Of a DNA stretch of 42,709 nt, positions 1 to 9,412 are shown piece by piece; the first letter of the stretch is position 1; every line of letters begins with the position of its first letter. The position numbers and the translations under genes were made by a program. The stretch comes from Oscillospiraceae bacterium (GTDB lineage Bacteria > Bacillota > Clostridia > Oscillospirales > Oscillospiraceae), in NCBI GenBank assembly GCA_022800665.1, contig JAAWQS010000018.1, positions 1-42,709 of the forward strand, given 5' to 3'. Under the pieces are notes generated by a model. It ran no database searches and had not been told where the DNA came from. It saw only the letters and a program-made list of their open reading frames with translations.

Positions 1-47
1 CTCGCTTCTACTTCCTCGAAATATTCGACTATTTTCTGCTTTCCCAT
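1..47 (-). CDS. Possible start of a gene running off the left edge
   Basis: An open frame of 15 codons starts at ATG 47 and runs off the edge; it begins MGKQKIVEYFEEVEA. It lies just downstream of a good promoter (54-82) whose start point would fall at about the ATG, so the message would be nearly leaderless, and no clear Shine-Dalgarno is visible. The stretch is much more AT-rich than the rest of the window. I do not recognise the product; the frame may be chance, or this end may be foreign or chimeric. Confidence 0.2.
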   Translation of the reverse strand, partial: MGKQKIVEYFEEVEA

Positions 48-53
48 TCTTCT

Positions 54-82
54 ATTATAGCTCGTTTTTATCCCTTTTGCAA
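54..82 (-). promoter_or_regulatory. Promoter reading off the left edge
   Basis: On the minus strand TTGCAA (77-82), a 17-base spacer and a perfect TATAAT (54-59). It overlaps the last codons of the MarR-type gene, so whatever lies to the left has its own start site near position 47. Confidence 0.55.
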
Positions 83-475
83 AAATTGATTTCCGTGCTT
101 CTGGACATCCTCCTGGGGCCAGGAAGCCAATATTTCATCCTCCGCCGCCAGAACACGCCCGGCGGTCTTTCCGGCCAGTATTTTTCCGTCTTCTGTCAGG
201 TGAACCGTTTTATTTTTACCGCCGCTCATTTCCAAATAAAGAATATGCTCTGCCTCCAATTTCCGAAGGGCGGAGTTGACCGTCTGCTTGCTCAGACCTG
301 TGGATTGGCAGATCTCCTTCAGCAGACGGCAGTCTCCGTTTTCCAAAACGGCATAGAGAACCATCATCGCGCTGTCGGACAGTCCCAATTTCATATACAT
401 CTCATGATATGCCGCCCCTGTTTCACTGAACAAATAGTTGTAGCGTTTGAGCTCCCTTGAAATCCTGTGCTCCAT
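68..475 (-). CDS. MarR-family transcriptional regulator
   Basis: A 135-residue winged-helix regulator. The helix-turn-helix and wing are clear (LLKEICQSTGLSKQTVNSAL followed by a GGKNKTVHLTEDG wing), as is the family's LGLSDSAMMVLY helix. ATG 475 is chosen because GGAGG lies at 482-486 and the promoter's start point (about 511) excludes the longer frame to 556. The promoter spacer holds a perfect palindrome, suggesting autorepression. The C terminus is shorter than in relatives, which normally continue as a leucine-rich dimerisation helix; here it ends ...QKHGNQFLQKG inside AT-rich sequence, so it may be truncated. The ligand is unknown; related MarR genes often sit beside MATE or MFS exporters, which would be off the left edge here. 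Confidence 0.8.
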   Translation of the reverse strand: MEHRISRELKRYNYLFSETGAAYHEMYMKLGLSDSAMMVLYAVLENGDCRLLKEICQSTGLSKQTVNSALRKLEAEHILYLEMSGGKNKTVHLTEDGKILAGKTAGRVLAAEDEILASWPQEDVQKHGNQFLQKG

Positions 476-517
476 CGTGTACCTCCGTCCAGAATAATGG
501 TATGAATTCGGACTTGT

Positions 518-546
518 ATTATAGTACGATTTCGTACAATTATCAA
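518..546 (-). promoter_or_regulatory. MarR-gene promoter with palindromic operator
   Basis: Minus strand: TTGATA (541-546), a 17-base spacer and TATAAT (518-523). The spacer holds GTACGA-AA-TCGTAC (524-537), a perfect 6+2+6 inverted repeat lying exactly between the two hexamers. A repressor bound there would block RNA polymerase, so this is the likely autoregulatory MarR operator. Confidence 0.7.
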
Positions 547-605
547 GGCGTTTCAAATATTTTCCTTTTTGGACATATAGTCCTCCGCGAACGGAGAAAA
601 ATAGG

Positions 606-634
606 TGGAAATATTCTCACGGTTGTGTTATAAT
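606..634 (+). promoter_or_regulatory. Promoter of the first Sel1-repeat gene
   Basis: TGGAAA (606-611), 17 bases, then an extended -10 TGT-TATAAT (626-634). Transcription would begin near 641, which rules out the in-frame GTG at 605 as the start codon of the gene. Confidence 0.6.
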
Positions 635-709
635 CACCGTCAGATCAATTTCCTGAGACCTGCCGCAGCTAAAAGCGGCAGCAACAGAGAAGGAAAGGAA
701 GCGCAGCAC

Positions 710-3700
710 GTGATAGATCATCAGAACGAAAACCTGCAGCCAAACGAGAACGAGCAGGATACTACCATGATATATTTCAACCCGGAGCTGATGCAGAGCA
801 TCGCCAATGTAACCGCACGAAAGCGGGAGAGCTTCCGGGAGATGCAGGCCGCAGCGGAGGACGGGGACCTGGATGCGGAATACCGGCTGGCCCTGAGCTA
901 CGCCAACGGCGAGGACGGCGCGCCGGAGGATGAGGAAAAGGCGTTCTATTGGTTCTCCAAAGCCGCAGACGGCGACCACATCGGCGCACAGTTCAACCTG
1001 GGCCTGTGCTATGCGCGGGGCGAGGGAACGGAGAAGGATTACGACAAGGCGGTCAAGCTGTTCGCTTTGACGGCGGAACAGGGTTATCCGCCCGCCCAAT
1101 GCGAGCTGGGACTGTGCTATGAGCTGGGACACGGGGTGGAAATGGACAAGCAGCGGGCGGCAGAGCTGTACCGGGAATCGGCGGAGCAGGGATTCGCCCC
1201 CGCACAGTGCAACCTGGGATTCTTCTACTTCCACGGTATCGGCGTGGAGGAGAACAACGAGGAAGCCGCCATGTGGTTTGCCAAGTCCGCCCAGCAGGGA
1301 TACCCAAGAGCGCAGGTACTGATCGGGGTGTGCTTTGAAAACGGCTACGGTGTGGAGAAGGACATCGAAAAGGCGGTCAAGCTGTACCAGGCCGCCCATG
1401 AGAAGCGCTGCGACGAGGGGACCTGTGCGCTTGGCGTCTGCTATGACCGGGGCGCGGGGGTGGAGGAGGACCATCAGAAAGCCGCCGCACTGTACCAGGA
1501 GGCGGCGGCGGAGGGGTACCCCAGGGCGCTCTATCTGACCGGGCAGTGCTATGAGTACGGCCACGGCCTGGAAAAGGACGAGGCCAAAGCGGCGGAATAC
1601 TACCGCGCCGCCCACGAAAAAGACTACGCCCCCGGCACCTGCGCCCTGGGCCTGTGCTATGAGCTGGCCATGGGCGTGGAGATGGATAAGGACAGAGCCA
1701 TTGCGCTCTACCGGGAAGCCGCTGAAAAGGGGTACGCCCCCGCACAGTGCAACCTGGGGTACTGCTACTACCAGGGCATCGGCGTGGAGGAGAGCAACGA
1801 GGAGGCCGTCAAGTGGTTTGCCCAGGCGGCGGAGCGGGAGTATCCGCGGGCGTTGAATCTGCTGGGGGAGTGCTATGACCAGGGCTACGGCGTGGAAAAG
1901 GACGAGGGCAAGGCGTTCCAGCTCTACCGCGCCGCCGCTGAGCAGGGCTATGGCCCCGCAATCTGTGCGCTGGGCCTGTGCTATGAGCTGGGGACCGGCG
2001 TGGAGATGGATCTGGTCAAAGCGGTGGAGCTGTACCGGGAAGCCGCCGAGCAGGGCGACGCCAGGGCGCAGTGTAATCTGGGCTACTGCTATTACCAGGG
2101 CATCGGCACGGAGACGGACGACAGCGAGGCGGCAAAGTGGTTTGCCGCATCTGCCGAACAGGGCGCGGCCAGAGCCATGCACCTGCTGGGACAATGCTAT
2201 GAGCATGGCTACGGCGTGGAAAAGGACGACGGACGGGCGGTGGAGCTGTACCGCCAGGCCCACGAGAGACACCACCCCGGCGGAACCTGCGCACTGGGCC
2301 TGTGCTACGAACTGGGCCGCGGTGTGGAGATGGATAAGGCCAGGGCAATGGAGCTGTACCAGGAGGCCGCCGGACAGGGCGACGCCAGAGCGCAGTGTAA
2401 TCTGGGCTTCTTCTACTATCAGGGCATTGTGACAGAGGAAAACAACGAGGAGGCCGTCAAATGGTTCGCCCGCTCGGCCTCGGAGGACTATCCCAGAGCT
2501 AAGCAGCTGCTGGGGGAGTGCTATGAATACGGCTACGGCGTGGAGCAGGACGAGGAAAAGGCGGCAAAGCTCTACGCCTCCGCCCATGAGCAGGGCTATG
2601 CTCCGGCGACCTGCTCCCTGGGCATATGTTATGAATACGGCTGCGGCGTGGAAAGAGACCCGAAGAAAGCGGTGGAGTTGTACCAGACGGCTGCCGGGCA
2701 GGGATTTCCGCGGGCGCAGTGCAATCTCGGCTACTGCTACTACTGCGGCCTCGGCGTGGAGGAGGACGACAAGCAGGCGGTGAAGTGGTTCCGGCTGGCT
2801 GTGCAGGGCGGCAGCAGCAGGGCCATGCAGCTGCTGGGGGAGTGCTATGAAAACGGCTACGGCGTGGAGGCAGACGAGGAAAAGGCGGTGAATCTGTACC
2901 GTCAGGCCCATGAGGGCGGACATGTCCCTGGAACCTGTGCGCTGGGTCTGTGCTATGAGCTGGGGACCGGCGTGGAGGAGGATAAAAGAAAAGCGGCGGA
3001 GCTGTACCGCCAGGCCGCGGAATGCGGCTATGCCCGCGCGCAGTGCAACCTCGGATTCTTTTATTACCATGGCATTGCGGTGGAGGAGAATGACAGGGAG
3101 GCTGTGCGGTGGTTTGAGAAGGCCGCCCAGCAGAATTTCCCGCGGGCACAGTTTTTGCTGGGCGAGTGCTATGAGTACGGCTACGGTGTAGAGGAGGACA
3201 TCCGCAAAGCGGTGGAGCTGTACGCCAAGGCCCATGAGCGGGGCCACGCGCCCGCCACCTGCTCCCTGGGTCTGTGCTACGAGATGGGCCGGGGCGTCAA
3301 GGAGGATAAAAAGAAGGCGGCGGAGCTGTACCGCCAGGCCGCGGACCGTGGATTGGCGCGGGCCCAGTGTAATTTGGGATTCTTCTACTACAAGGGCATT
3401 GCCATGGAGGAGAACGACGGCGAGGCCGCGCGGTGGTTTGCCGCCGCCGCCGAGCAGAGTTATCCCAGGGGACAGTTCCTCCTGGGCGAGTGTTACGAAT
3501 ACGGCTATGGTGTGGAGCAGAATGCCGGAAAGGCGTTGGAGCTGTACCAGAAGGCGGTGGATCAGGGCTACAAAAGGGCGGAGGAGTCCTTGCAGCGTCT
3601 GCGGGGCGGAAACAGTACGGCTGCAGAGCCAGATACAGCTGTGAAGCCAGAGGAAAAACCGCAGGAAAAGAAGGGCTTGTTTGGTTTTCTGAAAGGTCTG

Positions 3701-3712
3701 TTCGGCTCCTGA
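710..3712 (+). CDS. Giant Sel1-repeat (TPR-like) protein, 1000 residues
   Basis: About 25 tandem 36-residue Sel1 repeats fill residues ~45-970. GTG 710 follows AGGAAAGGAA by nine bases; ATG 767 is an alternative. There is no signal peptide or membrane segment, so the protein is probably cytoplasmic. The repeats fall into three alternating kinds: A (CALGLCYELGxGVEMD), B (CNLGYCYYQGIGVEE) and C (LLGECYEYGYGVEKD). They repeat as ABC every 108 residues (324 bases), with one block lacking B. Cysteines recur in nearly every unit. The C terminus is a proline/lysine linker ending in KKGLFGFLKGLFGS, a short amphipathic, possibly membrane-touching tail. Sel1 proteins are usually adaptor scaffolds; no partner can be named. 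The gene stands alone between a promoter and a terminator. Confidence 0.85.
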   Translation: MIDHQNENLQPNENEQDTTMIYFNPELMQSIANVTARKRESFREMQAAAEDGDLDAEYRLALSYANGEDGAPEDEEKAFYWFSKAADGDHIGAQFNLGLCYARGEGTEKDYDKAVKLFALTAEQGYPPAQCELGLCYELGHGVEMDKQRAAELYRESAEQGFAPAQCNLGFFYFHGIGVEENNEEAAMWFAKSAQQGYPRAQVLIGVCFENGYGVEKDIEKAVKLYQAAHEKRCDEGTCALGVCYDRGAGVEEDHQKAAALYQEAAAEGYPRALYLTGQCYEYGHGLEKDEAKAAEYYRAAHEKDYAPGTCALGLCYELAMGVEMDKDRAIALYREAAEKGYAPAQCNLGYCYYQGIGVEESNEEAVKWFAQAAEREYPRALNLLGECYDQGYGVEKDEGKAFQLYRAAAEQGYGPAICALGLCYELGTGVEMDLVKAVELYREAAEQGDARAQCNLGYCYYQGIGTETDDSEAAKWFAASAEQGAARAMHLLGQCYEHGYGVEKDDGRAVELYRQAHERHHPGGTCALGLCYELGRGVEMDKARAMELYQEAAGQGDARAQCNLGFFYYQGIVTEENNEEAVKWFARSASEDYPRAKQLLGECYEYGYGVEQDEEKAAKLYASAHEQGYAPATCSLGICYEYGCGVERDPKKAVELYQTAAGQGFPRAQCNLGYCYYCGLGVEEDDKQAVKWFRLAVQGGSSRAMQLLGECYENGYGVEADEEKAVNLYRQAHEGGHVPGTCALGLCYELGTGVEEDKRKAAELYRQAAECGYARAQCNLGFFYYHGIAVEENDREAVRWFEKAAQQNFPRAQFLLGECYEYGYGVEEDIRKAVELYAKAHERGHAPATCSLGLCYEMGRGVKEDKKKAAELYRQAADRGLARAQCNLGFFYYKGIAMEENDGEAARWFAAAAEQSYPRGQFLLGECYEYGYGVEQNAGKALELYQKAVDQGYKRAEESLQRLRGGNSTAAEPDTAVKPEEKPQEKKGLFGFLKGLFGS

Positions 3713-3734
3713 TACTGCCTACATATAAAATGAT

Positions 3735-3777
3735 GCGGCCCCCGTCTCTGGTGACGGGGGCCGCTGGACGTTTTTTT
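3735..3777. terminator. Rho-independent terminator between convergent genes
   Basis: A perfect 12-bp GC stem, GCGGCCCCCGTC (3735-3746) with GACGGGGGCCGC (3753-3764), a six-base loop, and seven Ts at 3771-3777 after a six-base gap. It ends the Sel1 gene; on the other strand the same stem is followed by an ATTTTAT stretch and may serve the permease too. Confidence 0.8.
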
Positions 3778-3778
3778 C

Positions 3779-5194
3779 TTACTGGTTATGGGCGGCTTCG
3801 CTCTCCCAATCTTCCTGTTCTTTCGGAATCACAATGTTCAGGACAATGGCCAGGATGGCGGCGGGGACAATGCCGGAGCCGCCGAAAATCAGCTGTACGC
3901 CCTCCGGCAGACCGGTCAGCGCACCGCCGGTAGCGCCCAGGCCGTAGCCCAGGCCCATGGCAATGGAGACAATGGTCACAACCCGGTTGGTCACACCGAA
4001 CTTGGTCAGCAGCTTGATGCCGGAAACCGCGATGGACGAGAACATCATGACCGCCGCGCCGCCCAGAACGCTCTGGGGCATGATGGAGATAACGGCGGCC
4101 AGCTTGGGGGACAGACCGGCCAGGATGAGAAAGATTGCGCCGCAGGTCAGGGCCATGCGGTTGACGACCTTCGTCATTGTAACCAGGCCGACATTCTGGG
4201 AGAAGGAGGTGGTGGGCAGGCAGCTGAACAGGGCGGAGATAAAGGAGCCGCAGCCGTCGCAGATGACGCCGCCGGACAGCTCCTTGGCAGTGGCCTCCCG
4301 GCCCATGCCGCCCTCGATGCAGCCGGAAATGTCGCCGATGGTCTCCACCGCCGTCACCAGGAACATAATAATGATGGACATGATGGCGTGGGCATTAAAG
4401 GTGGGCTTGATGGGCATAATGCGCGGAATGGAGAACCACTCTGCCGCACCGACCTTGGACCAGTTCACATACCAGGCGGCATTGGCGCCGGATTCCAGCG
4501 TATGCGGCAGGACAAAGCCCATGACTGTAGCGGCGATATAACCGGCGATAATGCCGAAGAGGATGGAGGACGTGCTGGTGATGCCCTTTGTGAAGTGTTT
4601 GAGGGCAACAATAACAATCAGTACCAGCAGGCCCAGCAGCAGGTTAGGCAGTGCGCCGAAGTCCTCTGTGCCGCTTCCGCCCGCAAAAGAATTGACGCCC
4701 ACGGAGATCAGGGACAGGCCGATGGACAGCACCACCGTGCCTGTGACCACAGGAGAGAAAAATCTGCGCAGAGGTTTGATGAAGAAGCCCAACGCCGCCT
4801 CGCACAGCCCGCCGATCAGTCCCGCGCCGAGAATCGCGCTGTAGGCCAGGATGCCGCCGCCGCTGACGCTGGCCGCCACGCCCTTCATCACGCCCAGAAA
4901 GCCGGAACTGGTCCCCATGATGATGGGAACCTGCCCGCCCACAGGTCCGATGGACCAGAGCTGGATGAGGGTGACGATACCTGCCACCAGCATAGCGTTC
5001 TGCAGCAGGGTGACGTATAGCTCCGGCATCTCGCTGTTGATGCCGCAGATGCCGCAGATGATGATCAGCGGCGTCAGGTTGCCCACAAACATGGCAAGCA
5101 CATGCTGCAGGCCCAGCGGAATGGCTTGCTGGAGGGGGATTTTTCCATGGAACTCATAGGGACTGGTGTAGACAGCGGTTTTGGATGAACGCAT
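3779..5194 (-). CDS. NCS2-family purine (xanthine/uric acid) permease
   Basis: A 471-residue membrane protein of the nucleobase:cation symporter-2 family, probably importing xanthine or uric acid with H+ or Na+. About 12-14 hydrophobic helices are visible. Family marks are QxxxPLGLQHVLAMF near the N terminus, the ETIGDISG segment in mid-protein with its conserved acidic residue, and the SQNVGLVTMTKV segment, which matches the NAT signature (QNxGxxxxT). QN followed by VG resembles the xanthine/uric acid members more than the uracil (UraA) ones, but substrate cannot be settled from sequence. ATG 5194 has AGGAGG eight bases upstream; the longer frame to 5251 would start before the promoter's +1. 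No purine riboswitch is visible in the ~50-base leader. Confidence 0.85.
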   Translation of the reverse strand: MRSSKTAVYTSPYEFHGKIPLQQAIPLGLQHVLAMFVGNLTPLIIICGICGINSEMPELYVTLLQNAMLVAGIVTLIQLWSIGPVGGQVPIIMGTSSGFLGVMKGVAASVSGGGILAYSAILGAGLIGGLCEAALGFFIKPLRRFFSPVVTGTVVLSIGLSLISVGVNSFAGGSGTEDFGALPNLLLGLLVLIVIVALKHFTKGITSTSSILFGIIAGYIAATVMGFVLPHTLESGANAAWYVNWSKVGAAEWFSIPRIMPIKPTFNAHAIMSIIIMFLVTAVETIGDISGCIEGGMGREATAKELSGGVICDGCGSFISALFSCLPTTSFSQNVGLVTMTKVVNRMALTCGAIFLILAGLSPKLAAVISIMPQSVLGGAAVMMFSSIAVSGIKLLTKFGVTNRVVTIVSIAMGLGYGLGATGGALTGLPEGVQLIFGGSGIVPAAILAIVLNIVIPKEQEDWESEAAHNQ

Positions 5195-5253
5195 TGTTCT
5201 CGCCTCCTGATATTTTTTTGTCTTGACCGGGGACAGAGAATAAAGACACATCC

Positions 5254-5262
5254 ATTATAACA
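5254..5262 (-). promoter_or_regulatory. Extended -10 promoter of the permease gene
   Basis: Minus strand TGT-TATAAT (5254-5262) with no good -35 hexamer. The start point near 5247 gives a short leader to ATG 5194. Confidence 0.5.
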
Positions 5263-5385
5263 GACTGAAATTGTGAAAACTATGCGCATTCTCTCTAATT
5301 CATAACAGCTTTTTTGCGCACTTTGCACCAACTCCGGCCCGCTGGACCGGGACCGGCATTGAAAAGGCATGAAAAAAAGTATACA

Positions 5386-5398
5386 ATATACAGTATAT
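5386..5398. promoter_or_regulatory. AT-rich palindrome upstream of argG
   Basis: ATATAC-A-GTATAT is a perfect 6+1+6 inverted repeat, with a second GTATAC at 5379-5384 and TATATTCATT just after it. It lies 220 bases upstream of argG in the 420-base gap after the permease gene. Its AT-rich TATTCAT flank recalls half of an arginine-repressor (ARG) box, but the match is partial. The rest of the gap holds only promoters and short TTGCRYA words. Confidence 0.3.
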
Positions 5399-5530
5399 AT
5401 TCATTCCAATCGAAAATAAGCAGGTCCAACCGGCAATAGGAAGATGCGTAAAAGTCTGTTTTGACCGATTTTCCGGTAAAATGCACAAGGGGATTTGGGG
5501 GAGTCTGCGAGATTTTATCACAACTTGCTA

Positions 5531-5559
5531 TTGCATAAAAAAACACAATGTTGTAATAT
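5531..5559 (+). promoter_or_regulatory. Candidate argG promoter
   Basis: TTGCAT (5531-5536), 17 bases, TAATAT (5554-5559). Start near 5566, about 40 bases before the ribosome binding site. The hexamers are moderate matches. Confidence 0.4.
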
Positions 5560-5617
5560 ATATGCACAAAGTTCCAGCAGACCCTTTTATAAACATAAAC
5601 CAATGGAGGTTTTTATT

Positions 5618-6838
<1,221 letters not shown>

Positions 6839-6851
6839 TAATCTATAAATG

Positions 6852-6902
6852 GGGAAGACTAGGGGCGGAGAACGTAAGCGTCTCCGCCGCTTCCCACTTT
6901 TT
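6852..6902 (+). terminator. Terminator or attenuator between argG and argH
   Basis: Nested stems: GGGAAG (6852-6857) with CTTCCC (6890-6895) around GGCGGAGA (6864-6871) with TCTCCGCC (6881-6888), then ACTTTTT (T run 6898-6902). Confidence 0.7.
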
Positions 6903-6979
6903 AGAGATATACGCTTGGATTGCACAAAAGTTTTGTTTTGCGCAATTATAAACTTTAAGAAATTGCGAGGTTACGACCT

Positions 6980-8362
6980 ATGAAGCTATGGGGCGGGCGG
7001 TTCCGCAAGGAGACGGACAGCTTAGTTAATGATTTCAATTCCTCCATTCAGTTTGACTGCCGGATGTACCGCGAGGATATCCAGGGCAGTCTGGCCCACG
7101 CCAAAATGCTGGCGGAACAGGGGATCATCTCCCAGGAGGACCTGAAGCAGATCCGGCAGGGCCTGGAGAGCATCCTGGCGGACGTGGAGGCGGGGAAAAT
7201 CGAATTCACTGCCGAAAACGAGGACATCCATATGAATGTGGAGGCCCTGCTGACGGAGCGTATCGGCGCGGCGGGGAAGCGGCTGCACACGGCCCGCAGC
7301 CGCAACGATCAGGTGGCTGTGGACCTGCGGCTCTACCTGCGGCGGGAGATTGAGGAGATCATCGGCCAGATTCTTGATCTGCAGCATGTCATTTTAATGC
7401 AGGCGGAGCGGCATCAAAATACGGTCATGCCCGGCTATACCCACCTCCAGCGCGCCCAGCCCATCTCCTTTGCCCAGCACCTGCTGGCCTACGGCGAACA
7501 GTTTCGCCGGGACGTGGAGCGGCTGGTAGACTGCCGGAGGCGGATGAATGTATGTCCCCTTGGCAGCGGCGCGCTGGCCGGAACTACCTATCCCATCGAC
7601 CGCTGGGCCACAGCCCGGACGCTGGGCTTTGACCGCCCCTGCTCCAACAGTCTGGACGGCGTGTCCGACCGGGATTACGCCCTTGAGCTGATGGGCGGTC
7701 TGTCCATTCTGATGATGCACCTGAGCCGGTTTTCCGAGGAAATCATCCTTTGGTGCAGCTGGGAGTTCAAGTTTATTGAGCTGGACGACGCCTACTCTAC
7801 CGGCAGTTCCATCATGCCCCAGAAGAAGAACCCCGACGTGGCGGAGCTGGTGCGGGGCAAGACGGGCCGGGTGTACGGCGATCTGATGGGACTGCTGACC
7901 ACGATGAAGGGCCTGCCGCTGGCTTACAACAAGGATATGCAGGAGGACAAGGAGCCGGTGTTTGACGCGGTGGACACGGTAAAGATATGCCTGCCGGTGT
8001 TTACGGGGATGCTGTCAACCATGCGCGTTCTTCCGGAGAAGATGCGGCGGGCCGCAGGGGGCGGGTTTATCAACGCCACCGACTGCGCCGACTATCTCAC
8101 CAAAAAAGGGATGCCCTTCCGGGATGCCTATACCACGGTTGGCAATCTGGTTTATTACTGCGGACAGCAGGGCAAACTGCTGGAGGAGCTGACGCTGGAT
8201 GAACTGCGGGACATCTCTCCGCTGTTTGAAGAAGATGTGTACGAGGCGCTGCGGCTGGAGACCTGTATGGGCCAGCGGAGCAGCTACGGCGGACCGGCGG
8301 TGGCGGAGACTACCCGGCAGATTCAGGAGCTGCGCACGTTTATCAGCGCCTGCCGTCCGTGA
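6980..8362 (+). CDS. argH: Argininosuccinate lyase
   Basis: Splits argininosuccinate to arginine and fumarate; a homotetramer of the fumarase/aspartase superfamily. The 460-residue length is typical. The superfamily signature GSSIMPQKKNPD is at about residue 275, with the catalytic serine in its flexible loop, and TARSRNDQV and GYTHLQRAQP are the other two conserved active-site segments (the latter with the catalytic histidine). Start ATG 6980 begins MKLWGGRF, the usual ArgH N terminus, with GAGG about ten bases upstream. It is followed after 14 bases by argC, with which it is likely co-transcribed. The upstream gap has a TATAAA (6947-6952) and two TTGCRCA words. Confidence 0.97.
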   Translation: MKLWGGRFRKETDSLVNDFNSSIQFDCRMYREDIQGSLAHAKMLAEQGIISQEDLKQIRQGLESILADVEAGKIEFTAENEDIHMNVEALLTERIGAAGKRLHTARSRNDQVAVDLRLYLRREIEEIIGQILDLQHVILMQAERHQNTVMPGYTHLQRAQPISFAQHLLAYGEQFRRDVERLVDCRRRMNVCPLGSGALAGTTYPIDRWATARTLGFDRPCSNSLDGVSDRDYALELMGGLSILMMHLSRFSEEIILWCSWEFKFIELDDAYSTGSSIMPQKKNPDVAELVRGKTGRVYGDLMGLLTTMKGLPLAYNKDMQEDKEPVFDAVDTVKICLPVFTGMLSTMRVLPEKMRRAAGGGFINATDCADYLTKKGMPFRDAYTTVGNLVYYCGQQGKLLEELTLDELRDISPLFEEDVYEALRLETCMGQRSSYGGPAVAETTRQIQELRTFISACRP

Positions 8363-8376
8363 AACGGAGGATGGCT

Positions 8377-9315
8377 ATGAGTAAACCGGTTGTATATATC
8401 GACGGCAAAGAGGGGACGACCGGTCTCCAGATTTATGACCGTCTGGCTGAACGGCAGGATATCGAGCTGCTGCTGATCAGCGAGGAAAAGCGCAAGGACA
8501 CGGCGGAACGGAAAAAACTGATGAATGCATCCGATCTGGTATTTCTGTGTCTGCCGGACGCGGCTGCTGTGGAGGCGGTGGGGCTGGTGGAGAACCCCCA
8601 TACCCGTATCATCGACGCCTCTACCGCCCACCGTACGGCGGACGGCTGGGTGTACGGCTTCCCGGAGCTGTCGAAGGAGCAGCGGGAGGCAATCCGTTCC
8701 GCGAAACGGACAGCAAATCCGGGGTGCCACGCCACCGGGTTCATCAGCATTGTCTATCCGCTGGTCAAGGTGGGGCTTCTGCCGGAAGATGCAGCCGTCA
8801 GCTGCTTTTCCCTCACAGGATATTCCGGCGGCGGAAAGAAAATGATTGCCGGCTATGAGGCGGCGGACAGGGCGGACGAGCTCTCGTCGCCATCGCCCTA
8901 TGCCCTTGGACAGAGCCATAAGCACCTGCCGGAAATGCGGGGCGTCTGCGGACTGGAAAAAACGCCGGTTTTTGTCCCCATTGTGGACGACTATTATAAG
9001 GGTATGGCTGCAATGGTTCCTTTCCATATGGAACATCTGCGCGGCGTGTCTGCACTTGGCGAAGTGCGGCAGCAGCTTGCGGACTACTATGCCGGACAGC
9101 CGCTGGTAACAGTGGCTCCGCTGGACGACTGCGGCAAGCTATACGCCAACGCCAAAATGGGCAGCGACAGCCTGCGCCTGATCGTGGCGGGGAACGACGG
9201 ACAGTTTACCATCACAGCCCTCTTTGACAACCTGGGCAAAGGCGCGTCCGGTGCGGCGGTACAGAATATGAACCTGATGCTGGGATTCTGCGAGACGGAA
9301 GGATTGCATATCTGA
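8377..9315 (+). CDS. argC: N-acetyl-gamma-glutamyl-phosphate reductase, short form
   Basis: NADPH-dependent reduction of N-acetylglutamyl phosphate to the semialdehyde, third step of ornithine synthesis. At 312 residues it is the short (type 2) class of ArgC rather than the ~345-residue form: the N terminus VYIDGKEGTTGLQI carries the nucleotide-binding loop, and the catalytic cysteine is Cys117 in NPGCHATGF. ATG 8377 is preferred because GGAGG (8366-8370) is six bases upstream; the in-frame GTG 8359 overlaps the argH stop and ATG 8371 touches the ribosome binding site. It probably shares a message with argH. A 97-base gap with a promoter separates it from argJ. Confidence 0.95.
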   Translation: MSKPVVYIDGKEGTTGLQIYDRLAERQDIELLLISEEKRKDTAERKKLMNASDLVFLCLPDAAAVEAVGLVENPHTRIIDASTAHRTADGWVYGFPELSKEQREAIRSAKRTANPGCHATGFISIVYPLVKVGLLPEDAAVSCFSLTGYSGGGKKMIAGYEAADRADELSSPSPYALGQSHKHLPEMRGVCGLEKTPVFVPIVDDYYKGMAAMVPFHMEHLRGVSALGEVRQQLADYYAGQPLVTVAPLDDCGKLYANAKMGSDSLRLIVAGNDGQFTITALFDNLGKGASGAAVQNMNLMLGFCETEGLHI

Positions 9316-9360
9316 GAGAGAATTGAACAGCATTTGCATAGTTTGTAGCAGGAAACAGGA

Positions 9361-9388
9361 TTTACATTGCATAATCTTACTATATACT
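9361..9388 (+). promoter_or_regulatory. Candidate argJ-argB-argD promoter
   Basis: TTTACA (9361-9366), 16 bases, TATACT (9383-9388), each five of six to consensus. A TTGCATA word overlaps it at 9367 and another lies at 9334. Confidence 0.5.
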
Positions 9389-9412
9389 ATCAATGGATAG
9401 CAGGAGAATACC

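Noticed and set aside
605..709. Upstream GTG 605 as start of the Sel1 gene
   Set aside because: It lies in the -35 region of the promoter; the predicted transcript starts near 641.
617..3247. An 876-codon open frame on the minus strand across the first Sel1 gene
   Set aside because: It mirrors the repeat gene in antisense, with no ribosome binding site and no domain; high GC and repeats keep the frame open.
1100..3580. Regular DNA repeats that could suggest a CRISPR array
   Set aside because: The period (108/324 bp) is in frame and coding, units are diverged, and there are no unique spacers or cas genes.
3788..5020. A 410-codon + strand frame opposite the permease
   Set aside because: His/Gly/Asp-rich composition typical of antisense membrane-protein frames; no start signals.
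5195..5250. Purine riboswitch before the permease
   Set aside because: The leader is about 50 bases and lacks the paired loops and conserved cores of purine aptamers.
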